A DNA stretch of 64,000 bases from Sindora glabra (Eukaryota > Streptophyta > Magnoliopsida > Fabales > Fabaceae): assembly GCA_020226215.1 (NCBI GenBank), contig CM035232.1:49724179-49788178 (forward strand), in the 5' to 3' direction. The notes below the pieces were generated by a model that was given only the letters and a program-made list of their open reading frames with translations, did not search any database and was not told the origin of the DNA. How positions within the stretch are numbered: the first letter of the stretch is position 1; each line of letters starts with the position of its first letter. The position numbers and the translations under genes are program-made. Shown here piece after piece: positions 1 to 10,657 of this stretch.

Positions 1-2
1 CC

Positions 3-1448
3 ATTGGGTGCAAATGAGTTTTCAAGAAGAAAACCAATATGGATGGTAACGTGCAAACTTTTAAAGGACGATTAGTCACAAAAGGTTATAGGCAAGTTCA
101 TGGTATAGATTATGATGAGACCTATTCCCCAATTTCCATGCTTAAATCCATCCAGATTTTACTTACTATTGCAGCTTTTTATAATTACGAAATCTGGTAG
201 ATGGATGTCAAAATGGCTTTTCTTAATAGAAAGCTCCTCAAGGATGTGTACATGACACAGCCTGAGGGTTTTGTCATTCCTGAAATTGCTGGAAATGTAT
301 GTAAGCTATAATGATCCATTTATGGATTGAAGCAAGCTTCACGGAGTTGAAATCTTTGTTTTGATGAGGCAATCAAAGAATTTGGTTTCATTAAAAATGA
401 AGATAAATCTTGTATTTACAAAAGGGTTAGTGGGAGCACAATTATTTTCCTTGTATTGTATGTGGATAACATACTACTCATCAGAAATGATATCCCTACA
501 CTGCAAACAGTAAAGACTTGGTTAGGGAATTATTTCTCGATGAAAGACTTAAGTGAAGCTGCCTATATACTAGGTATTAAGATCTATAGAAATAGATTAA
601 GAAAATTGCTTGACCTAAGTCAGAGTACATATATAGATAAAATGTTAAAACGATTTAACATGCAAAAATCTAAAAGAGGATTTTTGCCTATGTCGCATGG
701 CATAAATTTTTCCAAAGCTCAGTGTCTTTCGACACAAGATGAGAAGGACCGCATGAATAAGATACCATATGCATCAGCAATTGGATCTATCATGTATGCC
801 ATGATATGTACTCATCCTGATGTCTCGTATGCTTTAAGCATAACGAGCAGGTACCAGTCAAATCTAGGTGAACCTCACCGGACTACCGTTAAGAATATCC
901 TTAAGTACTTAAGAAGGACTAAGGATTCATTCTTAATATATGGAGGAGAAAAAGAACTTGTTGTAAAAGATTACATTGATGCTAGTTTCCAATCCGACAA
1001 CTATGACTTTAGATCACAGTCAGGTTATGTATTTAGCCTAAATGGTGGTGTTGTATGCTAGAAGAGTTCAAAATAGGAAACAGTGGCTAACTTTACTACA
1101 GAGGCTGAGTATATTGCTGCCTCTGATGCGTCAAAAGAGGCTGTTTGGATCAAAAAGTTCATTACTGAACTTGGTATTGTTCCTAACATTGCAAATCCAG
1201 TGAATCTCTACTGTGACAATAATGGAGCCATTACCCAAGCCAAGGAACCCAGATCTCACCAGCGATCCAAATATATACTTAAGTGCTTCCATCTCATTCG
1301 AGAAATCATTGATAGAGGAGATGTGAAGATATGTAAAGTACCAACTGATGATAATATAGTCGACCCACTAATAAAGTCTTTAGCGCAGAAAAAGCATGAT
1401 GGTCATACTATGTCACTTGGTATTAGATACATGAGTGATTGGCTTTAG
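3..1448 (+). pseudogene. Decayed Ty1/copia pol: reverse transcriptase and RNase H
   Basis: C-terminal part of a Ty1/copia polyprotein; the 5' part lies outside the window. One frame can be read all the way from position 3, so there is no frameshift. It runs through the RT core (KGRLVTKGY, the MDVKMAFLN block, the QPEGFV block, SIYGLKQAS, the YVDN box at 459-470) into RNase H (TTEAEYIAASDA, LYCDNNGAI, a DPLIKSL tail) and ends GIRYMSDWL. Seven in-frame stops interrupt it, at 15, 198, 309, 312, 348, 1059 and 1074. Each is explained by one C-to-T or G-to-A change of a Trp, Gln or Arg codon that copia proteins have at that place. The RT catalytic box reads YVDN, where active enzymes have YVDD; this too is a G-to-A change. 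The element cannot encode a working polymerase. Polypurine tract and LTR follow directly. Confidence 0.93.
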
Positions 1449-1451
1449 TCC

Positions 1452-1462
1452 AAGTAGGAGAT
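1452..1462 (+). other. Polypurine tract of the copia element
   Basis: The purine-rich string AAGTAGGAGAT lies 3 bp after the pol stop codon and directly before the LTR start TATTGGTGTG. This is the usual site of plus-strand DNA priming in copia elements. The inverted relative at 3915 still has the undecayed LTR start TGTTGGTGTG, which fixes this boundary. Confidence 0.75.
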
Positions 1463-3108
1463 TATTGGTGTGTGTCTTAGGAACTAATCATATAGATGAT
1501 TGAAGTAATACACAATGTATTATGTTTTATTTTAGGTAATTTAATTATTATATTTTATTTTTATAATTTTATTATTATTCTACGCGATTTGTAACTTGAT
1601 ATAATAATTATCTTTGGAATAACTTTGCTATTCCTAAAATGCCCCTAGTCAAGTATTATTACGAAAAGGATAGTAATAATATATCGAGACTAGCATGTAT
1701 AATGATTGATAATTACGAATCATGGATATGTGATATCAAGTCAATACATAAGTACATTATTAGTGAACAATGTACTAGACTGACCCACTATGAGAATATT
1801 GCATGGATAAATGTATCATAAGTTATTCCCATATGATCACAAATACACATAAACCTTTGACCTGAAGTCACTATAGTTTCCTACATGAGGAATTACTCAC
1901 TTTAATATTATCTTATGTCACCTTTAATCAAGATGATGAATAGGGCTTTGATTAGGTGTGTCATAAATCATGCAGAGGAAAGTAAGTGATGTACATGGAA
2001 TTTTGTTACTCTTGTATAAAAAAGAAATATCCTTGGGCTCTTTGATTGAGTGAGACTTAAAAATGCATGGTCATTCTCAATTGGATTAATATGTGATATT
2101 AATCATTTATTTTAAGTCTACTCAATATCAAGAAATATAATTGAGCATTGACGAGGATGACACATTCCATGCCTCTAGTTCAATTTGGATATTATTACAA
2201 AAGGGTTATGATGCAAAACGTTGATCATATATTAGGTGGATGTCGAATCACAAACATTCTTACTACTTGAGTGGCAGTGATGTATTGCTAGATACCGCTC
2301 ACAATTTATGGCTCAATAATGAATCATTATTAACGTAGTAAAAACCTACAAGGTCACACAAAAAGAGTAAGAATAAGATAATAATTAATTAAACTTTAAT
2401 TATATTAATATCCAATTAATTGGACTTATTTTCGTGCATATATATATTATTATTAAAAATAATAATGTATTATTCACGTAATATATATATTATTTAATAT
2501 TAAAATAATATCAAATAATTATGTTATCAGATATTAGATAAAAATATTATGAGATAATATTATTTTGATATTTGATAACTATATGCAATTATATAATATT
2601 AAAATATTTATATTATGAGATAATATTATCTAATATTAGATAATTAATAGATAAGCCCTATCTCTCCTCATTATCTCTAGGATAAGGATAAAATGAGTTG
2701 TTAAGTGTGATTAGAATTTTGGAAGCATTATTCCAGTAGAACTAGGATTGTGGCTTGCCTAAGTTCTATAAAAAGGGACTTGAGGGCAGCACATTAGGCA
2801 CACGCTCAAAGCTTCCATACAAACCTTAAATCAATCAGAAAACATCAAACCTAATTCTTAGAGAGAAAAACGCATCCTAGCATATTCGTGGAAGGTGAGA
2901 AATCGTTATTCACTCCGTGTGGATACCGTAGAGATGCTGTACCTTCCGGCCGGCATTTGATTCATCCGCTCTCAAGTTTTGATTAGTAGAAACATGAGTG
3001 CCCAATAGGTAAAACCCTAATCATTGATTTATACTTTTTGCATGGATTCTAGGTAGAATTTGGATCAAATTTTGAATTTTCGCTGCATATGATAATTCGA
3101 ATTCCTAA
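1463..3108 (+). mobile_element. 3' LTR of the copia element
   Basis: About 1.65 kb of non-coding sequence following pol and the polypurine tract. It starts TATTGGTGTG (ancestral TGTTGG). The end is less sure and is placed near ATTCGAATTCCTAA, where a terminal CA would be expected before an A-run. Its first 830 bp align, inverted, with 3113-3915, and its landmarks (GGTGTG start, the string CCTTTGACCTGAAGTCACTATA, a GCATGGATTCTAGG segment near the end) recur in the solo LTR at 8282-9633. A TATA box at 2767 marks the U3/R part. The internal segment 2380-2640 is nearly pure A and T. A 60-codon open frame at 1639-1821 is a chance reading inside the LTR. Confidence 0.8.
2767..2775 (+). promoter_or_regulatory. 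TATA box of the copia LTR
   Basis: The string TCTATAAAAAGGGAC lies about 340 bp before the LTR end and is followed by GC-richer sequence. That is the usual position of the Pol II promoter in copia LTRs, with transcription expected to start about 25-30 bp downstream. No functional evidence is available. Confidence 0.55.
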
Positions 3109-3112
3109 AAAA

Positions 3113-3915
3113 AAATATGTGACTCAATATTCACTTAATGTGTGAATAATACTTTGCAACATAGTCCCTTTTGTAATGATATCCAAATCAAACTAGAAGC
3201 ACCAAATGCATTATCCTCGTTGTTGTTCAATTTATGTTCTTGATACTAAATAGACTAACTTAAGCAAATGATTAATATTTCATATTAATCCATTTGAACA
3301 TAACCATACATTTCTTAATCTCATTCAATCAAAGGGTCCAGGGATATCACTCCTACTATGTAATAGGAACAAAATTTCATCTACATCACTCACATCCCTC
3401 TGCATGATTCATGACCTACCCAATCAATGTCCTACAACACATCCCGATTAAAGATGATACAGGATGACATCAAAGTGTATGACTCCTCATGTAGAGAATT
3501 ATAGTGACTTCAGGTCAAAGGACCATGTACATTATGGTCATATGAGAATAATTAATGACATATGATAATCCATGTAGTTTTCTCATGGCGGACCAATCCA
3601 ATACATCTGTTCACTAGCAATGTACTCATGTATCGACTTGATATTACATATTTATGATTCATAATCATCAATCATTATATATATTAGTCTCGATGTATTA
3701 TTATTATCCCTTTTGCAATAATACTTAACTAGGGGCATTTTAGAAATAGTAAAACTATTCCAAAGGCAATTATTACATTAAGTTATAAATTGCACAGAAT
3801 AATAATAAAGAAACGAAAGAAAAATATAATAATTGTATTGCCAAGAAATAAAATATAATACATTGTACATTATTACAATCATTTTCATAATTGACTCCTA
3901 TGATACACACCAACA
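3113..3915 (-). mobile_element. Truncated inverted LTR of the same copia family
   Basis: Read on the minus strand this begins TGTTGGTGTGTATC at 3915 and aligns along its length with the first 830 bp of the LTR at 1463: same AAAATGCCCCTAGT block, same CTTTGACCTGAAGTCACTATA block, same order. It stops near 3113, only a few bases from the end of the forward LTR, so the two related LTRs face each other. It keeps the intact TGTTGG terminus and shows where the family's LTR begins. The internal part of its own element is missing. Confidence 0.85.
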
Positions 3916-3984
3916 CCTTTAAGGTACAAAAGATTACATGCTAACTTGTAGGAGATTAGGAAATCTCATAGTTACAAGCTACTC

Positions 3985-4407
3985 AAATTAAAATTTTACT
4001 AGTTATCTAGTTGATCATAAATCTACATCTACATACATCTTTAGGATGGCAAAAGGAGCTATATCTTAGAAAAGTGTTAAGCAATCCTTAACAATAACCT
4101 CTACTATAGAAGTAGAAAATGCTATATGTCATGAAGCCACTTATACTACTATATGATTAAGGAAGTTTATGGCAAATTATCAAGATTATTAAGATTATCT
4201 CAAGACTTTTGACAATCTATTATAACAATATTGCTATTATATACTTCTTTCATAACAATAAAAGTTCTACTTGTTGATATAAAGCATTAATTTATGTAAG
4301 AAAAAGTACACAAGTATATTATATGTATTGAACATACGTACATTGATCTACTAATTAAAGGATTAGCAATAGGAATATATGATGATCATGTAATTAATAT
4401 GGGTTAG
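3985..4407 (+). pseudogene. Copia RNase H fragment, second lineage
   Basis: The frame reads YLVDHKSTSTYIF, then GAIS-stop-KSVKQ, TSTIEVE and CHEAT, and after a frame change ends KGLAIGIYDDHVINMG. This matches the C-terminal RNase H region of plant copia polyproteins (KSTSGY, GAISWKSVKQ, the STMEAE block, a PLTKGL tail). It belongs to a different lineage from the element at 3-1448. The stop after GAIS is TAG in place of the family's Trp codon, and the stop before LRKF is TGA in place of Trp. Only about 140 codons are left. The fragment abuts the inverted LTR at 3915, so the two were probably joined by rearrangement or nested insertion. Confidence 0.8.
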
Positions 4408-5584
4408 CTAAGTCTTTTGATATTTTGGATTAGTGAAAGTATTATAACATAAACTATTTTCTCGATATGTGCATAAATGAAATATTCATGTTTTGTCATA
4501 TATTGTTTACATTTTTATTATGATATATTTATAAAGATCTTTAGGCTCTATCTTAATATTGTGTTGAGAATTATGATTCTCATTCAGCATCTTAGGTGGA
4601 TGCTTCGACCTAATACGTAAAGATTTGCATATGTGGTCATAATTTTGCTATATAAGTCTTATGAAGCATAACCTTGTTATGCATATCTTTATCAGATATT
4701 GTATATGATCAATGAGACATAAGTGTAAAATACATATTCAATTGATATCCTTATTAGATAGCATGTTTTATATTATTGAGTATTTATGATCTCAATAAAC
4801 TAATAGGTGTAAAGATGCCATATTTTTTCTTTTATATCTTATTAAAGTAGCTACTATTATTGAATTACATAGTCTAAATAGGAGATATTGTGGACCTATT
4901 AATTCAAATAATAAAATAAGATGTAAAATGATATAAGTTAATATTAAAGTAATTGAATAGTTTGGATCTAATAGTAATCTAATTCAACTAATGTAGTAAC
5001 AGATGGTTATTAGTAATAAGTCAGCCCACTAATATTACAAATATAATAAAGGTCGCTACTTCTAAATCCTATGATTGATTTTGTATACTCTCCATTAATG
5101 TCAAAAAGCTTTCCTAATTAAGTTTTCATTTAGCATTGTTAGGAGCAATAAGTTCTTATTAGAGTTCATGATCAAGACTAATTATGAATTGTTTGTGATT
5201 TGTAGCAAATCTTAATTTCATATTTATCTTATAATGGATTAATAAGGTAATAATAATTTTTTCTCATATTTAATATTATTCTTTTCACATGATTTAATTA
5301 TATTATTATTTCTATAAAACTTTGATTTTAACATTTTAGCATCTTTTTGTTTTTCAAAAAAAAAGTTTTTGTAAAAAAATTATTTTCATGTGAATAATTT
5401 TATATATATACATTACAAGTAATAAAATAATGTATAATATTATAATAGTGGAAAAAAATAATTCTCACTTTAAAATAGTGGATGTTATTTTCCTTCATAA
5501 TCTAAAGTGTAATGTTAATAAATAAAATGTTTTTATTATATTAATAAATTATAATTATCAATTATAAATACAAATAAATTATAT
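4408..5584 (+). mobile_element. 3' untranslated region and probable LTR of the second copia fragment
   Basis: No coding sequence. After the RNase H remnant comes about 470 bp of AT-rich untranslated DNA, then AAATAGGAGA (4876-4885), a polypurine-tract-like string, followed by TATTGTGGACC, a decayed TGTTGTGG-type LTR start at 4886. The LTR's far end is not clear. From about 5230 to 5584 I see only A/T runs before the next element. Confidence 0.5.
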
Positions 5585-7312
5585 TATCCTATCATGACCC
5601 AATTCAAATCATGACTGGCGTAGATCCCGATGCCCAATTTCCATTAACCTTAATATTGTTTATTATGATTTTACTTAACAAAAATCTTCCTATTTTCATA
5701 ATAACTCAAAATTCATTTTAAATTCTACAAAAAATAAATAGAGTTTCTTTTATTTTCAGACTCTTTTTGAGGGCAACATGCCCTAAGTCTTGTAACTTGT
5801 ATTTATCATAAATTTAATAGCAATTCAAAATATACATTGGGCTCATAAGCCATTAACATACATAATATTTATATAGATATGAATAACTTTATTAGTAGTT
5901 TTAATCCTAAGCTCAAGAAAAACCCCAATTGTCAAATATTCCAATCAGGCAATCTTTGATTTTCCATAGATATAATAAACCTCAATATACTTGTTTCAAC
6001 CTAAAAACATTGAAAATAAAATGAAATAAGTTATAGGAACTCAATGAGCATATATCTATCATGTACGTGTTTAAAATCCAAAACATAAATGATCAACTAT
6101 TGGCTATAAATATTAAAATGGAAAACAATTAGAAGTCAAATTCCTAGATTTCTAAAACACAAGTTACCAAATTCTCGAATTGCTACATTTACTTGCATGC
6201 AGCTAAATTTTCTATTTCACACCATGAATCATAATAATTTTATTTATTTAATCAGACTCAACATCATTATCATTTCATACACAATCCATTTCGAGTACAT
6301 ATCAAACTCTTAAGGCTTAATCACAATCACATCACATAATAGTATTCATATTAATTAAATTTCAATATCACATCACTATGCATTGCAATTCATAATAAAT
6401 ATACATGTATCCACCTTTTGACTCTCGAGTCCATATTATACCCTTCACAAACTATCTATCCTTATCCTTCTAAGGTCTGCTTTATACTCGTCACAAATAT
6501 ATCACCAGGAATTTCCCATTCAATATTCACATTATCGTTTCTATCGCATTTCACAATTCATAATGTCATTCATGGCATAATTCATAGTATAATATGCACA
6601 CTAGAGCTCATCTCTACAAATCACAAGATTTAATACAATACCAATACAAAGCAACCATTCTATCATCACGAGGCAAACCAAAGCATATAATAATGTGTAT
6701 ATATATAATAACATTGCCATACCTTCTTGCTTAGCCATAACAATCACTCTTATCACAATACATTTCACTTTACAATTTCCTGCATACAAGTAGCAATATA
6801 ATTCTAATCATAATACAAATATCATTTACTATCGTATTTCAATTACAATCAATCAACAATCGGTGGTACCACCATTATGCTTCACAAGCCTATTCAATGA
6901 ACATTTGCTGAAGTAGATAATTACTAACTCATCATAAATATCATTTCTAGATTACTCTTACATGGCCACAAGATTGATTTTATGATATATTATGATTTGC
7001 AGTTATAATATTAAAAATTTATAGATAAACAGACATATGATCCATATCGTTTATAAGAAGAATTAAGAATTATGACATTTAAACATCTTAATATTAAGAC
7101 ATTAAATTAGAGTGGGATATATACTCACCTGGGAATGCTTATTTACTCTAAGGATTCCTAAATGCTTAACTTTCAATTTTTTTTCCTTCCTATTTCATAA
7201 TTTACAAGAATAATTCATAACTATAAGGTAACCCCTTATTTTCCTTCCAAATATTACAATTCCAAATTAAATTCATAATTATTTCAACATTCTAGGTTAT
7301 TATCTTCTTTTA

Positions 7313-7499
7313 TCTCCTAATGTGGACTTATGAAATCAAAATACCAAATTTCAGGGATTTACTTAAATTAATTTTGAACACCAAAATATTAACTTTATGA
7401 TATATATATATATATCTCCTAATGTGGACTTATGAAATCAAAATACCAAATTTCAGGGATTTACTTAAATTAATTTTGAACACCAAAATATTAACTTTA

Positions 7500-7530
<31 letters not shown>
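7313..7530. repeat. 102 bp tandem duplication with (TA)n
   Basis: TCTCCTAATGTGGACTTATG begins at 7313 and again at 7415. The two copies (7313-7414 and from 7415) are essentially identical over their first 90 bp and each ends in a (TA)n tract, the second being longer (about 7502-7530). It lies inside the gypsy-like LTR and is absent from the copy at 43.7 kb, so it arose after insertion. Confidence 0.85.
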
Positions 7531-7532
<2 letters not shown>

Positions 7533-8281
7533 CTAGGTATACCAACCTAATTTTCTAAAGCCTCATATTATTCTTTTATCAATGCTATATTAGATATCTA
7601 AATAGGATGATAAAATAATATTTCCAAAACTAGGCATAAGACAACTAAGATATTAAAACCTTTTTCCATAAAGATGTCATATTCATATCATCTTATAAGA
7701 TTACATATTTAGGATCTTCGTAAACCAAGCTTTAATTTATCAAAACATTAAAATGTAATATCCATACATATATATATACACACCTATATGTATATATATT
7801 CCAACTGTATCATTTTAGTGTTCCTTAACATGAAAATCATATTTTGTTGTACATCACCATGTATCTCAAAATGCTTTTAAGAATGGATTTTCTATCTCAT
7901 GTTCAAATCCTTGAAATATTGAAGGATAACATCTTAGAAATACTCTAATCATATCTTTTTTGCAATCTATATCATAAAACTTTTATTTTTCAAAGCCATG
8001 ATTAAGTTTTTAATTTTACTCACAAAATAGGTTTTCTAGAATATACAACCTTCACTGAAAATATTATCATATAATACTCTAAAATGATTCTACTCATTTT
8101 ATTTAAACACTTTATCATCACATATTTCAAATACATATATAAATATAAATGAGTTTTGCTTGAATCAAGCTCAAAATCTTAAGAATATAGAAGTTTCAAA
8201 ATATAAATCCACTCATTCTATCTTCAAGACAGCTTATTGGAGCTTGCCAGTGGCAAAGGCACATTGAGACACTAGCAAAAT

Positions 8282-9633
8282 TATTAGTGTATATTCCTAA
8301 AACTAATCATATTGATGATTGTAAATATGAATTGTGTTATTTTAATGACAATTCTAATTATCTATGTAATATATTTAATTATAATAATAATCTTAGAATA
8401 ATTATATTCTTAAATATCCCTAGTCATATATCATTGTGAATTGGGTTGCTTTGATATATTAAAACTAGCATGTGCGATGACTTATATGAGATATTAAGTC
8501 TGCACATGAGTACAAGTTAGAGAACTTGTATACTGGATCGACCCATCTTAAGAACATTATATGGATCGTTATATGAGTGTCATGAGTGATTCTTAGTAAT
8601 CATTTTTAAAATGGTCCTTTGACCTGAGATCTCCAAAGTTTCCTACATATGAGTTTCATATTTTGATACTACTCTATATCACTCATGGTTGAGTAAATGC
8701 AAGGATAGTTATTAGATATGTCACATATCATGCGAAAGGATTTGTGTAATTAAGATGGAATTTGTCCCTCCTATATAATAGGAGTGACATCTGTGGGCTC
8801 CTTGATTAAGTAAAGCTGAGAAAATGCATAATTATGCTCAAATGAATTGACATGGGATGTTAATTATATTTGTTTCAATCAGCTTACATAGGAATTAAGA
8901 AACCTCAAGATTGGGCTCTACGGGAATGACACGGTCTATGTCTCATACTCAATCTAGATGTTTAGGATAAAAAGACATAGATGATGATCACGTGTAAAAA
9001 TTTAATCGAATCATCGACTTTTTTATTACTTAGGTAACAATGATATATTGCTAAATACCACTCATTATTTATGATCATTAATCATATCAATGTTCATTAT
9101 CAATGTAATGAGAGCCTGTAGGGTCGCACACTTAAAGCTTAGTGGATTTGGAATTAATGGACTAAATTGTTTGGGCTTAATATTTGAGAATTCCATATTA
9201 TAATTATAAGGCCTAATAATAAGCCTATAATTATACATGGAATAAAGTCTAATTAGTTAGAATTTTTTATGCACTTATTTAAATAGGGTTGTTGGGTAAT
9301 AATATAGGATTATTATTCATGCATCCCAAGCATAGAAAAACCTTAGTACTTCTCCTTGATCATAACCCTTGAAGAAGCGTAGCTAGCACTGCAAGGCAAA
9401 AGAGAAGAATTCTAACCAATTTTCATGTGGACGTTCATTGGTGATCTACTGGTTCATGTGGATACCTCGGAATTTTCGATCAAAAGGAAGCTGAAGAGGT
9501 GATCAACGAACGAGTTATTGAGTCATCCCAAAAAAGTATTCAACGAATCCCTATCCTAATATAACATTTTGCATGGATCTATTAGCTAGGATTAGTTAAT
9601 TCCATTGTGCTTGTTTAGCTCCTGATCCCAACA
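8282..9633 (+). mobile_element. Copia solo LTR nested in the gypsy-like LTR
   Basis: It begins TATTAGTGTATATTCC (ancestral TGTTGG) and ends GATCCCAACA, and is flanked by the perfect 5 bp target duplication AAAAT (8277-8281 and 9634-9638). Length is 1352 bp. Its internal landmarks follow the order of the LTR at 1463-3108: ACTAATCATATTGATGATTG near the start, CCTTTGACCTGAGAT, TCATGCG, GACATCTGTGGGCTCCTTGATT, and TTTTGCATGGATCTA near the end. It is therefore a diverged relative of that copia family. With no internal domain it is a solo LTR. It is younger than its host LTR. Confidence 0.88.
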
Positions 9634-10543
9634 AAAATAAAGAAAGATAGTAACTCCAATTACTAGATTGGCACCATACTTCATGGCTCTCCACCCCCTT
9701 GTTAAAGGTTGCCATAATTAGGGGAGGATGGGGTCTAAAAAGGAAATGGATCACACTGAAAAAAGAGAGGAGCTTAGGCTCCCTGATTGCTACTGCGATC
9801 CACCATGCTTCTTATCATAGTAGCAAGCAACTACCAATAGCAACAAGTCTATGGAAAGAAGGGTGGCCAAATGACGACACCAAATGGCTAAAGTGACAAA
9901 GATGGCTACTAGATGCTAGAAAGAAGAAAGAGAAGAGGGAGAAAGAAAGGAAGATGAAGATAGAAAGAAAAAGATAAGAGAGAGAAAAAGGCTTAAAAAG
10001 AGCCATGGGCAATGATCCCATACTTCTCGACGCATGGTAAGCTTATCTTTTTTTAAATCTTATCCATCTAAATTCATTTCCTTATCTTAGCCATCCATTT
10101 TTTTTATAAAATTCCTTAATTAATATTCTAATTTATTACTTTATTATTCTATAAATATCAAAGAATGAATTTATCAAATTATATTACATATACAAATCAT
10201 AATTCATCACCTTTCAAATTTCTAAAATATCCTTGTAAATTTATAAATTTATGAATAAAATCATCTACCAAAATTAGTACACACACACACACATATATAT
10301 ATAAATTTTCATACCCTTAACTTCCAAGCATCCCAAAACTTATTAGTTGTCTACAATTATATGTAATTAATGCTTTCATTGAGTAAAATCAATATAATAC
10401 TTGTTTAATAAGAATTTAAAATATTTTTACTTAATTTTGAAAATAATAAGTACAATTTAACTAGACTTGCTATTGGAAAATAATTATCCCAAGCATTTTA
10501 AATAATTAAAATTCTAAAATTTACCTTAGGATATTACATATCC

Positions 10544-10657
10544 TTACAGATAAAAAAGTCTCCTTGGACCAAAAAGAAAAAACTTTAATTAGCATTTTAG
10601 AACAAAATTAAAGAATTCAGCATTATTACCATTGAAAATATGTTCAAACATACATGC
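10544..10657. other. Spacer between solo LTR and CACTA element
   Basis: About 110 bp of AT-rich sequence between the TATCC flank of the solo LTR and the CACTAC terminus. Nothing recognised. Confidence 0.5.

Larger units (their letters stand above)
5590..10538 (-). mobile_element. Gypsy-like solo LTR, split by a nested copia solo LTR
   Basis: On the minus strand it starts TGTAATATCC (10538) and ends GGTCATGATA (5590), a decayed TG...CA element of the kind seen in plant Ty3/gypsy LTRs. It is flanked by a perfect 5 bp target duplication, TATCC at 5585-5589 and 10539-10543. No internal gag/pol remains, so it is a solo LTR left by LTR-LTR recombination. Without the nested insertion (8282-9633 plus its 5 bp duplication) it is about 3.6 kb. 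A second copy is at 43686-46269 in the same orientation, sharing the CCCAATTTCCATTAACC and ATGCCCTAA blocks and a GA-rich tract (here 9920-9990). The gypsy assignment rests on terminal sequence and flank length only. Confidence 0.75.

Noticed and set aside
1639..1821. 60-residue frame in the copia LTR
   Set aside because: Lies in non-coding LTR sequence; the inverted relative at 3113-3915 does not preserve it.
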